5,747 nt of DNA, taken from positions 1-5,747 of the forward strand of contig JAFMRN010000169.1 in assembly GCA_017354065.1 (NCBI GenBank). Reading direction: 5' to 3'. The stretch comes from Solirubrobacterales bacterium (lineage in GTDB: Bacteria; Actinomycetota; Thermoleophilia; Solirubrobacterales; Solirubrobacteraceae). Shown in pieces: positions 1 to 5,742 of this stretch (positions within the stretch are counted from its first letter, which is position 1; every line of letters begins with the position of its first letter). The position numbers were made by a program, and so were the translations under genes. Below the pieces are notes generated by a model, which did not search any database, had not been told where the DNA came from, and saw only the letters and a list, made by a program, of their open reading frames with translations.

Positions 1-1228
1 GAAGCTGGCCGCCGCCGAGCAACGCTATGAGGATGCGGCCCGCGACCGGAACCGCCTGAAGGCCGTGCGGTCACTTCTGGAACGCCAGCGGGTCGTCAAG
101 GACCAGTCCGGAAGCTTTGATGCGATCGCGGTCGCGAGCACGGACGGCGAGGCCAACGCGCAGGTGTTCCAGGTCCGTGACGGGGTGCTCTCGGATCGCC
201 AGAGCTTCTACTTGGAGAACGCCGCCGAACAGGACCGCGCCGAGGTGCTGGAGGCCTTTGTGCTCCAGTACTACGCGGCGGCGATGGTGATCCCACCGCT
301 GGTGGTGGTCGAAGATCCGGGTCATGACGGCCTGTCAGAGGCACTCAGCGAGCGCCGCGGCGGGCACGTTGAGGTCCGTGCGGCCGAGCGCGGCGCGAAA
401 CGCCGGATCCTGGAACTCGCGGAGCGCAACGCCCGGCTGGCGCTGGACCAGGAGAAGCTACGCTCCGAACGCCGGCGACAGCAGCGGGTGGAGGCGCTGG
501 ACCGCCTCCAGGCCGGGCTCGGGCTGGACACGATCCCGTTGCGGATCGAGTGTTATGACATCTCGACGCTGATGGGCTCCAACACGGTGGCGTCGATGGT
601 GGTGTTCGAGGGTGCCGCACCGAAGAAATCGGACTACCGCCGCTTCAAGGTCCGCGTGGCGGGGACCGGCTCCGAAGGCCCGGATGACTTCGCCTCTATG
701 GAGGAGATCCTGACCCGGCGTGCGGCCCAATACGAGGCCCAGCAGGACCGCTCACCGCATGACCGTGACTACGACGCGAGCTTCGCAGCGCTCCCGAACC
801 TGATCGTGATCGACGGCGGCAAGGGACAGCTCGCCGCGGGACTGCGCGCGCTACAGAGCTTCCGCGAACGTGGTGTGACGGTGATCTCGCTCGCCAAGCG
901 GATCGAGGAGGTGTTCCTGCCCGGTTTGGAGCAGCCGCTGCTGTTTCCCCACGACACCCCGGAGCTGCAGTTGCTCCAGCGCCTGCGTGACGAGGCCCAC
1001 CGGTTTGCGATCACCCATCACCGCCAGCGCCGCGATCAGGCCCTGACCACGTCGCTGCTGGATGAGGTACCGGGGGTGGGACCGGCGCGCAAACGCGCCC
1101 TGTTGACCCACTTCGGCTCACCGGAGGCGGTCCTGTCCGCAAGCCGGGATGAGCTTGCTGCGGCTCCGGGCATCGGGTCCAAGTTCGCAACCCAGCTGCA
1201 CCGGGAGCTGAACCGGACCACGCGCTAG
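1..1228 (+). CDS. uvrC: UvrABC system protein C, excinuclease subunit (5'-truncated by the window edge)
   Basis: UvrC makes the two incisions flanking a DNA lesion in nucleotide excision repair, acting with UvrA and UvrB. The window enters the gene in frame at base 2 and shows 408 residues of a protein that is usually about 600-650 long, so the GIY-YIG nuclease domain lies upstream and is not visible. Visible residues 1-32 form the UVR (UvrB-binding) helical motif, with AAAEQRYEDAARDR. The C-terminal RNase H-like nuclease follows. It contains IECYDIST with Asp186 (E. coli Asp399 by alignment from memory), DDFASM with Asp229 (Asp438), VIDGGKGQL with Asp271 (Asp466), and FAITHHR with His340 (His538), so the catalytic set appears intact. 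Residues about 353-405 carry two helix-hairpin-helix motifs, VPGVGPARKR and APGIGSKF, for DNA binding. The stop is TAG at 1226-1228. No frameshift is seen. The identification is secure; only the true start is out of view. Confidence 0.97.
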   Translation, partial: KLAAAEQRYEDAARDRNRLKAVRSLLERQRVVKDQSGSFDAIAVASTDGEANAQVFQVRDGVLSDRQSFYLENAAEQDRAEVLEAFVLQYYAAAMVIPPLVVVEDPGHDGLSEALSERRGGHVEVRAAERGAKRRILELAERNARLALDQEKLRSERRRQQRVEALDRLQAGLGLDTIPLRIECYDISTLMGSNTVASMVVFEGAAPKKSDYRRFKVRVAGTGSEGPDDFASMEEILTRRAAQYEAQQDRSPHDRDYDASFAALPNLIVIDGGKGQLAAGLRALQSFRERGVTVISLAKRIEEVFLPGLEQPLLFPHDTPELQLLQRLRDEAHRFAITHHRQRRDQALTTSLLDEVPGVGPARKRALLTHFGSPEAVLSASRDELAAAPGIGSKFATQLHRELNRTTR

Positions 1229-1250
1229 ACGAGCATCGGGCTATGCATCA

Positions 1251-1270
1251 TCCCGGCCGGGCGGGCGGGA
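1251..1270. repeat. Short GC palindrome just after uvrC
   Basis: The sequence CCCGGCCGGG at 1252-1261 is a perfect 10-base palindrome, and TCCCG (1251-1255) can alternatively pair with CGGGA (1266-1270) across a ten-base loop. It lies 23 bases after the uvrC stop and could help end uvrC transcription. There is no following T-run and the stem is only five pairs, so a terminator role is weakly supported. It may be a chance product of GC-rich DNA. Confidence 0.25.
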
Positions 1271-1306
1271 GCAAGTCGTGGCCGGGTGGAACTACTAATC
1301 ATCTAG

Positions 1307-1373
1307 CGGCGGGCTCGCGAATTTATAACCCCATCTATAACCCCACTTGGGGGTACATTTGCGCGAGCCGCCG
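1307..1373. repeat. Imperfect inverted repeat with nested hairpin in the uvrC/GH79 convergent region
   Basis: The left arm CGGCGGGCTCGCGAA (1307-1321) and the reverse complement of the right arm (1359-1373), CGGCGGCTCGCGCAA, match over CGGCGG and CTCGCG and then AA, with one extra base in each arm. The spacer of about 37 bases is AT-richer than its surroundings. It contains a small nested hairpin, CCCCA (1341-1345) against TGGGG (1348-1352). Neither side is followed by a T-run, so this is not a textbook terminator. It could be a folded RNA, a protein-binding site, or the remnant of a mobile or recombination site; the sequence does not decide which. Confidence 0.5.
1324..1345. repeat. Tandem TATAACCCCA repeat, two copies, 12-base period
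   Basis: TATAACCCCA occurs at 1324-1333 and again at 1336-1345, separated by TC. A related inverted copy follows: TGGGGGTACA at 1348-1357 reads TGTACCCCCA on the minus strand. The cluster sits inside the larger inverted repeat. A regular period of about one helical turn suggests a possible protein-binding array, but no family of binding site is recognised. Confidence 0.45.
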
Positions 1374-1391
1374 AAAAGCGGGTACACAACC

Positions 1392-1425
1392 CCTCCGCTC
1401 GGCTGCTATCCAGCCCGAGCGGAGG
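1392..1425 (-). terminator. GC-rich hairpin, probable intrinsic terminator of the GH79-like gene
   Basis: CCTCCGCTCGG (1392-1402) pairs perfectly with CCGAGCGGAGG (1415-1425), an 11-base-pair stem. It is extended by CTG/CAG with a single bulged C at 1414, leaving a five-base loop at 1406-1410. It begins seven bases beyond the stop codon of the minus-strand gene. On the minus strand the stem is followed by GGTTGTGT, moderately T-rich but not a clean T-run; on the plus strand no T-run follows. Position and stem strength favour termination of the minus-strand gene, possibly also blocking read-through from uvrC. Confidence 0.6.
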
Positions 1426-1432
1426 CGACGAC

Positions 1433-3100
1433 TCAGTGCCCGCCCTTACCGCCGGTCAGGATCTCCGCGCTGCCGGCCGGCACGGACACCTGGTAGGTAG
1501 TGCCGGACACTGGATTGACCGTGGTCGCCGTCTGCGGTCCGAGTTTGCCGGTGGTCGTCGGGTTCGCAAAGCTCGCGCCACCGAGCTTGACTCCGCTGGT
1601 GGAGGACAGGGACGGCGCCGTGAGCGACACGGACGACATCGAGGAGCCGTAGGGGAGCGTCAGGTTCACGGTGGCCGGACGGGTCTGGTCCTCGTTGATC
1701 AGCGTCGTGCGCAGGGTCCCGTCCGGTGCGCGGCTGGTGAACGAGTGGACGTCACCGCCGTTGTCAGTCGACGTGTCATCGGAGCTGAGCAGATCGGAGC
1801 CGGGCGGATCCGCCTGGGCGAAGGCCAGCATCCCGTAGTAGGCCGGGTTCACGGTTCCGGTCCAGCCCTTGCCGGTGTTGGTGAAGGAGAACGGTGCGTA
1901 GTGGGACCCGGGAAGCGTGTGCACGTTGATCCCGTCAACGCCGACGGATGCCATGTCAAACAGCGTGTCCAGCATCCACAGGGAGGACGCAAAGGTGTCA
2001 GAGACGCCGGCCTTGCCCTGACAGGAGGCGGAGTTCAGCTCATCCAGGCGGAATGAGACTCCGGCCTGGTGCATCTGCTGTGCGTAGGGCGCCAGCGGCG
2101 TGGCGATGCCCTCCTGCGCGGCGCTTGACAAGAGCCCGGGGATGGTCGGATAGCCGGGCTGGCTGGGACTGCTGCACGCTGACAGGGGGTAGCGGTGCGC
2201 TGTGACCATGCTCAGGTTCGAGACGCTCGCGGCGAGCGAGTTGAGCGTGCCCATCCAGCCGGTGGTGGCCAGGGCACCGCCGGCGAGCGGGACGTTCGGT
2301 AGTACCGAGCGCCAGTGGTTGAAGTCCGACTGGTAGTTGGTCGTCTTGTACGGCGTCGCGCGACGCTCGATCTTCTGACCGTTAGCGGTCGTGTACCAGT
2401 TGGTGCTGGTGTAAAGGTCGGGCTCATTGCCGGGCTCCAGCGCGTCGATCCCGCGGAGGCCGATGGTGTGGATCATCTCGCGTGCCTCAACCGCGGACAT
2501 CTGCGAGTTGCTGGCGGCGAGGTTGACGCCGAGGATCAGGCGCGCGGGCGTCTGCTTGGCCAACGCCGCGACGGTTTGGAGCCAATCCGGGATCACCTGG
2601 TAGCTCTCACCGGCGGGCGGCAGGTAGCCAGGCGTCGATACGTAGCTGTAATCGGTGGAGTTGCCGCCGATGCGCAGCACCGGGGGGTTGCCCTGGGAGA
2701 CGCCGGTCAGGAGCTGCTTGAACACGGGGTTCAGCGCGTTCGGGTCGCGGCCTATGTAGTTGTGGATCGCGTCGACCTCGACCGAGAAGCCCAGGAAGCC
2801 GGTGGGCAGGGGCTGGGAAGCAGCCTTGTTCTGCACGCTCACGTTGACCGCCTGGGGCGTGGTCGTTGTGCTGGTCGTGCTGGTCTGGTAGGGCAGCGTG
2901 ACCACCGGCGGGGTGGTCTGGATCGTGGACCTGACCGTGTTGGTGTTGGTCGTCGGCGTGGTCGCGAGCGGGTTGGTGACCGCTGAGGAAGTGGCGCCAG
3001 AGGCGACGCTCGTGAGGATCGCGACGCCGCAGCCAGCAGCCACGGCAAGCAGCGCCGCAACGGACGCTAGCCATCGACTAGTGCGCTTGGAACCCCACAT
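1433..3100 (-). CDS. Secreted glycoside hydrolase, GH79-like (heparanase / beta-glucuronidase type)
   Basis: This is a predicted exported enzyme of 555 residues, likely hydrolysing glucuronic-acid-containing glycans outside the cell; the substrate cannot be read from the sequence. Residues 1-36 are a signal peptide: a basic start (MWGSKRTSRW), a hydrophobic core, and a possible cleavage after SGA at 34-36. Residues 37-83 are a Thr/Ser/Pro-rich low-complexity linker. The catalytic barrel runs from about 95 to 440. LEPGNEPD at 221-228 places the probable acid/base at Glu226, and RLDELNS at 351-357 places the probable nucleophile at Glu354. VLRIGGNSTD (141-150), AHRYPLSAC (301-309) and INVHT (391-395) fit clan-A barrel strands as in GH79. 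Residues about 445-553 look like a C-terminal beta-sandwich. ATG at 3100 is preferred over an upstream in-frame start at 3187 because it has a ribosome binding site and starts the signal peptide directly. The gene runs opposite to its neighbours and is therefore transcribed on its own. No sortase motif or C-terminal membrane anchor is seen. Fold and clan are firm; the family assignment is probable. Confidence 0.85.
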   Translation of the reverse strand: MWGSKRTSRWLASVAALLAVAAGCGVAILTSVASGATSSAVTNPLATTPTTNTNTVRSTIQTTPPVVTLPYQTSTTSTTTTPQAVNVSVQNKAASQPLPTGFLGFSVEVDAIHNYIGRDPNALNPVFKQLLTGVSQGNPPVLRIGGNSTDYSYVSTPGYLPPAGESYQVIPDWLQTVAALAKQTPARLILGVNLAASNSQMSAVEAREMIHTIGLRGIDALEPGNEPDLYTSTNWYTTANGQKIERRATPYKTTNYQSDFNHWRSVLPNVPLAGGALATTGWMGTLNSLAASVSNLSMVTAHRYPLSACSSPSQPGYPTIPGLLSSAAQEGIATPLAPYAQQMHQAGVSFRLDELNSASCQGKAGVSDTFASSLWMLDTLFDMASVGVDGINVHTLPGSHYAPFSFTNTGKGWTGTVNPAYYGMLAFAQADPPGSDLLSSDDTSTDNGGDVHSFTSRAPDGTLRTTLINEDQTRPATVNLTLPYGSSMSSVSLTAPSLSSTSGVKLGGASFANPTTTGKLGPQTATTVNPVSGTTYQVSVPAGSAEILTGGKGGH

Positions 3101-3270
3101 GGACTGCCTTCTAGACGGATTCAAGAGTCGATCAGTTTCGCTGTTGGTCTCAGAAAAGGCTCTGCCACGGGCCGTAGGTTGCAACATCCGGGCGGCTCGC
3201 GGCGCAGAGAGGGTTGCACGCCACGCGCTTGGTGGGCTGCCTGTCCGCCGGGACCGTCAAGCTATTAGGA
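3101..3270. other. Divergent intergenic region between the GH79-like gene and rapZ
   Basis: Promoters for both the minus-strand GH79-like gene and plus-strand rapZ should lie in this 170-base stretch. I see no convincing -35/-10 pair on either strand. It contains a perfect eight-base palindrome, GTTGCAAC at 3178-3185, and GGTTGCA occurs at 3177-3183 and again at 3212-3218, so a shared operator is possible but unproven. GGCGGCTCGCG at 3191-3201 also occurs in inverted orientation beyond the other end of the GH79-like gene (1362-1372). If rapZ starts at the alternative TTG at 3214, the gap is only 113 bases. Confidence 0.5.
3107..3112 (-). promoter_or_regulatory. Ribosome binding site of the GH79-like gene
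   Basis: On the minus strand AGAAGG lies six bases before the ATG whose first base is 3100. This supports that start over the alternative at 3187, which would add 29 residues ahead of the signal peptide. Confidence 0.65.
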
Positions 3271-4212
3271 GTGTCAGAGGAACCCCGCCAGCCAGTCTCC
3301 GCGCTACAGGACCTGGTCGTGATCACCGGCTTCTCCGGGGCCGGGAAATCGACTGCCATGGCGGTGTTCGAGGACGAGGGGTACTTCTGCGTCGACAACC
3401 TTCCCTCGGAGATGATCGGGTCGCTCGTAGACCTGTTCATGCATACCGGCTCAAAGGTGACACACGCCGCGGTCGTTTCCGACATGCGCACCGGGACCTA
3501 CTTCGAGGGCCTGGCACCGATGATCGACCGGCTGCGGGAGCTGGGCATCAAACACCGCGTTCTGTTCCTGGAGGCCGACGAGGCGAACCTGCAGACCCGC
3601 TACAAGGAGACGCGGCGGCGCCATCCGCTTGCGCCGCACGGCAGCGTCGCGGAGGGGATCAGGGCCGAACGCGAGCTGCTCGGTGCCGCCCGCGCCCGCG
3701 CGGACGTGATCATCGACACCGGGGGGCTGACGGCGGCGCAGCTGCGCCGTAAGCTGGCCGAGGAGCTGCTGCCGAGCTCCAGCAAGGGCCGGCTGTCGGT
3801 GACCTTTGAGAGCTTCGGCTTCAAGTACGGGCCGGTCCGCGACCCGGACCTGATGTTTGACGTCCGGTTCCTGCCGAACCCGCACTACGACCCCTCCCTG
3901 AAACCGCTGACCGGGCTCGACCGGCGAGTGGTCGACGCCGTCAACGAGGACGGCGCACTGGATGACTTCTATGCCCGCCTGCACCCGCTGATGGACTACC
4001 TGCTGCCCCAATACCTGGCCGAGGGCAAGGCCCACCTGGTCGTCGGAATCGGCTGCACCGGCGGACGCCACCGGTCGGTCGCGATCGCCGAGGGGCTGGC
4101 CAACCGCTATCGCCAGGAGCCCGAGGTGGCATATGCGGTCGAGGTGGTCCACCGCGACATAGAGCGCGCCGGGCCGATCGATCCGGAATCCCCACAGCCA
4201 AAGCGCCGATGA
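3271..4212 (+). CDS. rapZ: RNase adapter protein RapZ / YvcJ-family nucleotide-binding protein
   Basis: RapZ-family proteins bind nucleotides. In E. coli RapZ controls GlmZ small-RNA decay and so GlmS and amino-sugar synthesis; in Actinobacteria the role is little known and GlmZ is not expected. From GTG at 3271 the protein has 313 residues. The N-terminal P-loop is GFSGAGKS at 20-27, followed by YFCVDNLPSEM. The family signature TRRRHPL is at 114-120. The C-terminal domain has ESFGFKYG at 180-187 and the phosphate-binding-like signature GCTGGRHRS at 261-269, and the protein ends in a basic PKRR. The start is uncertain. GTG 3271 gives an N-terminus like that of B. subtilis YvcJ, but its AGGAG abuts the codon. 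TTG at 3214 would add 19 residues not typical of the family and also has GAGAGGG directly against it. The frame is closed by a TAG at 3175, with no ATG between. The gene overlaps the next by ATGA, so the two are probably co-transcribed and translationally coupled. Confidence 0.95.
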   Translation: MSEEPRQPVSALQDLVVITGFSGAGKSTAMAVFEDEGYFCVDNLPSEMIGSLVDLFMHTGSKVTHAAVVSDMRTGTYFEGLAPMIDRLRELGIKHRVLFLEADEANLQTRYKETRRRHPLAPHGSVAEGIRAERELLGAARARADVIIDTGGLTAAQLRRKLAEELLPSSSKGRLSVTFESFGFKYGPVRDPDLMFDVRFLPNPHYDPSLKPLTGLDRRVVDAVNEDGALDDFYARLHPLMDYLLPQYLAEGKAHLVVGIGCTGGRHRSVAIAEGLANRYRQEPEVAYAVEVVHRDIERAGPIDPESPQPKRR

Positions 4213-4571
4213 TCGATCACATCGGTTTTGAAGTGAGCGACCTGGATCGCTCGAGCAGGTTCTATGACCCCGTGTTCTTCGCGCTCGGCGCGCGCCGGAT
4301 GCTCGCATCGGACCACGCGGTCGCCTACGGCGTCAACGCCCCGTTCTTTTGGATCGTCGTCCGCGGTAACACCGCCCAGCCCGGCTACGGCCACGTCGGC
4401 CTTGCCGCCGCCGGCCGCGCAGCCGTTGAGGCCGCGTACCGGGCCGGCCTCGCCAACGGCGGAGCCGATGACGGCGCGCCGGGACCGCGACCGCAGTACG
4501 GACGCTCCTGTTATGCCGCCTACATGCTGGATCCGGACGGTTTCCGCGTGGAGGTCGTGTCCCGGCGGTGA
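4209..4571 (+). CDS. VOC-superfamily (glyoxalase / bleomycin-resistance-like) protein
   Basis: This small 120-residue protein of the vicinal oxygen chelate fold is probably cytosolic, with an unknown substrate. Two beta-alpha-beta-beta-beta modules are recognisable: IDHIGFEVSDLDRSSRFYD at the start, and GHVGLAA through MLDPDGFRVEVV at the end. Likely metal ligands are His4, His62 and Glu115. The fourth ligand position of classical glyoxalase I (a Glu in the second half of module one) is replaced in the stretch FFWIVVRG, so this is probably not a standard lactoylglutathione lyase; it resembles the common uncharacterised single-domain VOC group with a DFWI-like motif. The ATG overlaps the rapZ stop by four bases and no clear ribosome binding site precedes it, which fits translational coupling to rapZ. 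A link to methylglyoxal from triose phosphates, suggested by gap downstream, is only contextual. Confidence 0.9.
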   Translation: MIDHIGFEVSDLDRSSRFYDPVFFALGARRMLASDHAVAYGVNAPFFWIVVRGNTAQPGYGHVGLAAAGRAAVEAAYRAGLANGGADDGAPGPRPQYGRSCYAAYMLDPDGFRVEVVSRR

Positions 4572-4740
4572 GGGTTCCGGAGCCCTCGAACCAACGCTCC
4601 GAGGCGCCCAATGGGGAGCCGAGCTCCGCGTCCGCCGGCTACCGGCTAGATTTGTCGCCAGAAGCCGGCAGCGACCGGCATTTCTTTGTTGTGGGCGCAG
4701 TAGACGCGCGCGAAAGCAAACCCAAGCACCGGAGGCGTGA
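4572..4740. other. Intergenic region before gap, with several small hairpins
   Basis: These 169 bases separate the VOC gene from gap, which suggests that gap has its own promoter, though I cannot point to a convincing -35/-10 pair. Several short stems are present: CCTCG (4584-4588) with CGAGG (4600-4604), GGAGC (4615-4619) with GCTCC (4623-4627), and GCCGG (4634-4638) with CCGGC (4642-4646). The last is followed by TAGATTTG and could be a weak terminator for the rapZ-VOC unit. None is strong, and GC-rich DNA yields such stems by chance. No gene is seen here. Confidence 0.4.
4731..4735 (+). promoter_or_regulatory. Ribosome binding site of gap
   Basis: GGAGG lies five bases before the gap ATG at 4741. 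It is the clearest Shine-Dalgarno site in the window, as expected for a highly expressed glycolytic gene, and it fixes the start. Confidence 0.8.
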
Positions 4741-5742
4741 ATGGCAGTCAAGGTAGGTATCAACGGCTTCGGGCGGATCGGCCGCAATGTGTTCCGCGCC
4801 GCCTTTGAGAAGAACGCCGATATCGAGATCGTCGGGCTGAACGACCTGGTCGACCCCCAGACGATCGCCCACCTGCTCAAGTACGACTCCAACTACGGGA
4901 ACTTCAACGGCACGGTCGAGGCCGGTGAGAACTCGATCAAGGTCAACGGCAAGGAGATCAAGCTGTTCTCCGAGCGTGACCCCGCGAGCTTGCCATGGGG
5001 CCAGCTCGGCGTGGAGGTCGTGATCGAGTCGACCGGCCTGTTCACCGATGCGGAGAAGGCCAAGGCACACTTGGCCGGCGGCGCCAAGAAGGTCGTGATC
5101 TCCGCTCCCGCCTCGAACGAGGACGTCACGGTCGTGCTCGGCGTCAATGACGAGGCCTACGACAAGGACAAGCACCAGATCATCTCCAACGCCTCCTGCA
5201 CGACCAACTGCCTGGGCCCGATCGCGAAGGTCGCCCACGACACGGTCGGGATCAAGCACGGGCTGATGACCACGATCCACGCGTACACGTCTGATCAGCG
5301 CCTCCAGGACGCCCCGCACAAGGACCTGCGCCGCGCCCGGTCCGCCGCGGTCAACCTGATCCCGGCCTCCACCGGCGCGGCCAAGGCTATCGGCCTGGTG
5401 ATCCCCGACCTGAACGGCAAGCTGAACGGCTTCGCGGTGCGGGCTCCCGTCCCGACCGGCTCGGTCGTCGACCTGACCTTCGAGGCCAACAAGCCGACCA
5501 CCGCCGAGGAGATCAACGCGGCGCTGAAGGCAGCCGCCGAGAGCGGCCCGCTGAAGGGCTACCTCGAATACACGACCGACCCGATTGTGTCCTCAGACAT
5601 CGTCCACAACCCGGCCTCCTCGATCCTCGATGCGAGCCTGACCTCGGTCATCGACGGCACGCTCGTGAAGCTCGTGTCCTGGTATGACAACGAGTGGGGT
5701 TACTCGAACCGCGTCGTCGACCTGGTCCAGAAGCTCTTCTAG
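4741..5742 (+). CDS. gap: Type I glyceraldehyde-3-phosphate dehydrogenase (phosphorylating, NAD-dependent)
   Basis: GAPDH converts glyceraldehyde 3-phosphate, phosphate and NAD+ to 1,3-bisphosphoglycerate in cytosolic glycolysis and works in reverse in gluconeogenesis. The protein is complete at 333 residues, the usual length. The Rossmann nucleotide-binding motif GINGFGRIGR is at 6-15. Asp35 in GLNDL is the conserved acidic residue contacting the adenosine ribose and points to NAD+ rather than NADP+. The catalytic cysteine is Cys153 in SNASCTTNC, with His180 in TTIHAYT as the general base. The S-loop has SDQRLQDAPHKDLRRAR; it keeps the Pro linked to NAD preference but has Ala where classical NAD enzymes have Leu. 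The C-terminus has WYDNEWGYS. The stop TAG is at 5740-5742. In related bacteria pgk and tpiA usually follow, but the window ends five bases later, so this cannot be checked. Codon use is strongly GC-biased, fitting high expression. Confidence 0.98.
   Translation: MAVKVGINGFGRIGRNVFRAAFEKNADIEIVGLNDLVDPQTIAHLLKYDSNYGNFNGTVEAGENSIKVNGKEIKLFSERDPASLPWGQLGVEVVIESTGLFTDAEKAKAHLAGGAKKVVISAPASNEDVTVVLGVNDEAYDKDKHQIISNASCTTNCLGPIAKVAHDTVGIKHGLMTTIHAYTSDQRLQDAPHKDLRRARSAAVNLIPASTGAAKAIGLVIPDLNGKLNGFAVRAPVPTGSVVDLTFEANKPTTAEEINAALKAAAESGPLKGYLEYTTDPIVSSDIVHNPASSILDASLTSVIDGTLVKLVSWYDNEWGYSNRVVDLVQKLF

Noticed and set aside
1306..1373. Integron attC site in the repeat cluster
   Set aside because: The inverted arms lack matches to the R' (RYYYAAC) and R'' (GTTRRRY) core sites and no integron integrase is present.
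1436..2056. Long open frame on the plus strand opposite the GH79-like gene
   Set aside because: It is the antisense shadow of a GC-rich gene; the translation is Arg/Gly/Val-rich with no recognisable domain, while the minus-strand protein has catalytic motifs and a signal peptide.
2315..2986. 223-codon open frame on the plus strand within the GH79-like gene
   Set aside because: Repetitive Val/Gly/Arg/Asp composition typical of the complement of a GC-rich coding sequence; no motif and no supported start.
3023..3040. Possible lipobox (VAAGC, Cys24) in the GH79-like signal peptide
   Set aside because: The -3 position is Ala rather than Leu, and the hydrophobic core continues past the cysteine (GVAILTSVA), which fits a signal peptidase I or anchor segment better.
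3101..3187. N-terminal extension of the GH79-like protein to an ATG at 3187
   Set aside because: It would place 29 polar and charged residues ahead of a good signal peptide; the internal ATG at 3100 has a well-spaced AGAAGG site.
3451..4308. 285-codon open frame on the minus strand across rapZ and the VOC start
   Set aside because: It runs antisense to rapZ, whose family signatures are clear, and has no recognisable features of its own.
4573..4606. tRNA T-arm-like sequence (GGTTCGAGG on the minus strand) before gap
   Set aside because: The flanking bases do not form the required five-pair stem and no anticodon or acceptor arms are found nearby.
4107..4892. 261-codon open frame on the minus strand spanning rapZ end, VOC gene and gap start
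   Set aside because: It crosses three real plus-strand features and the intergenic region, and has no recognisable domain.
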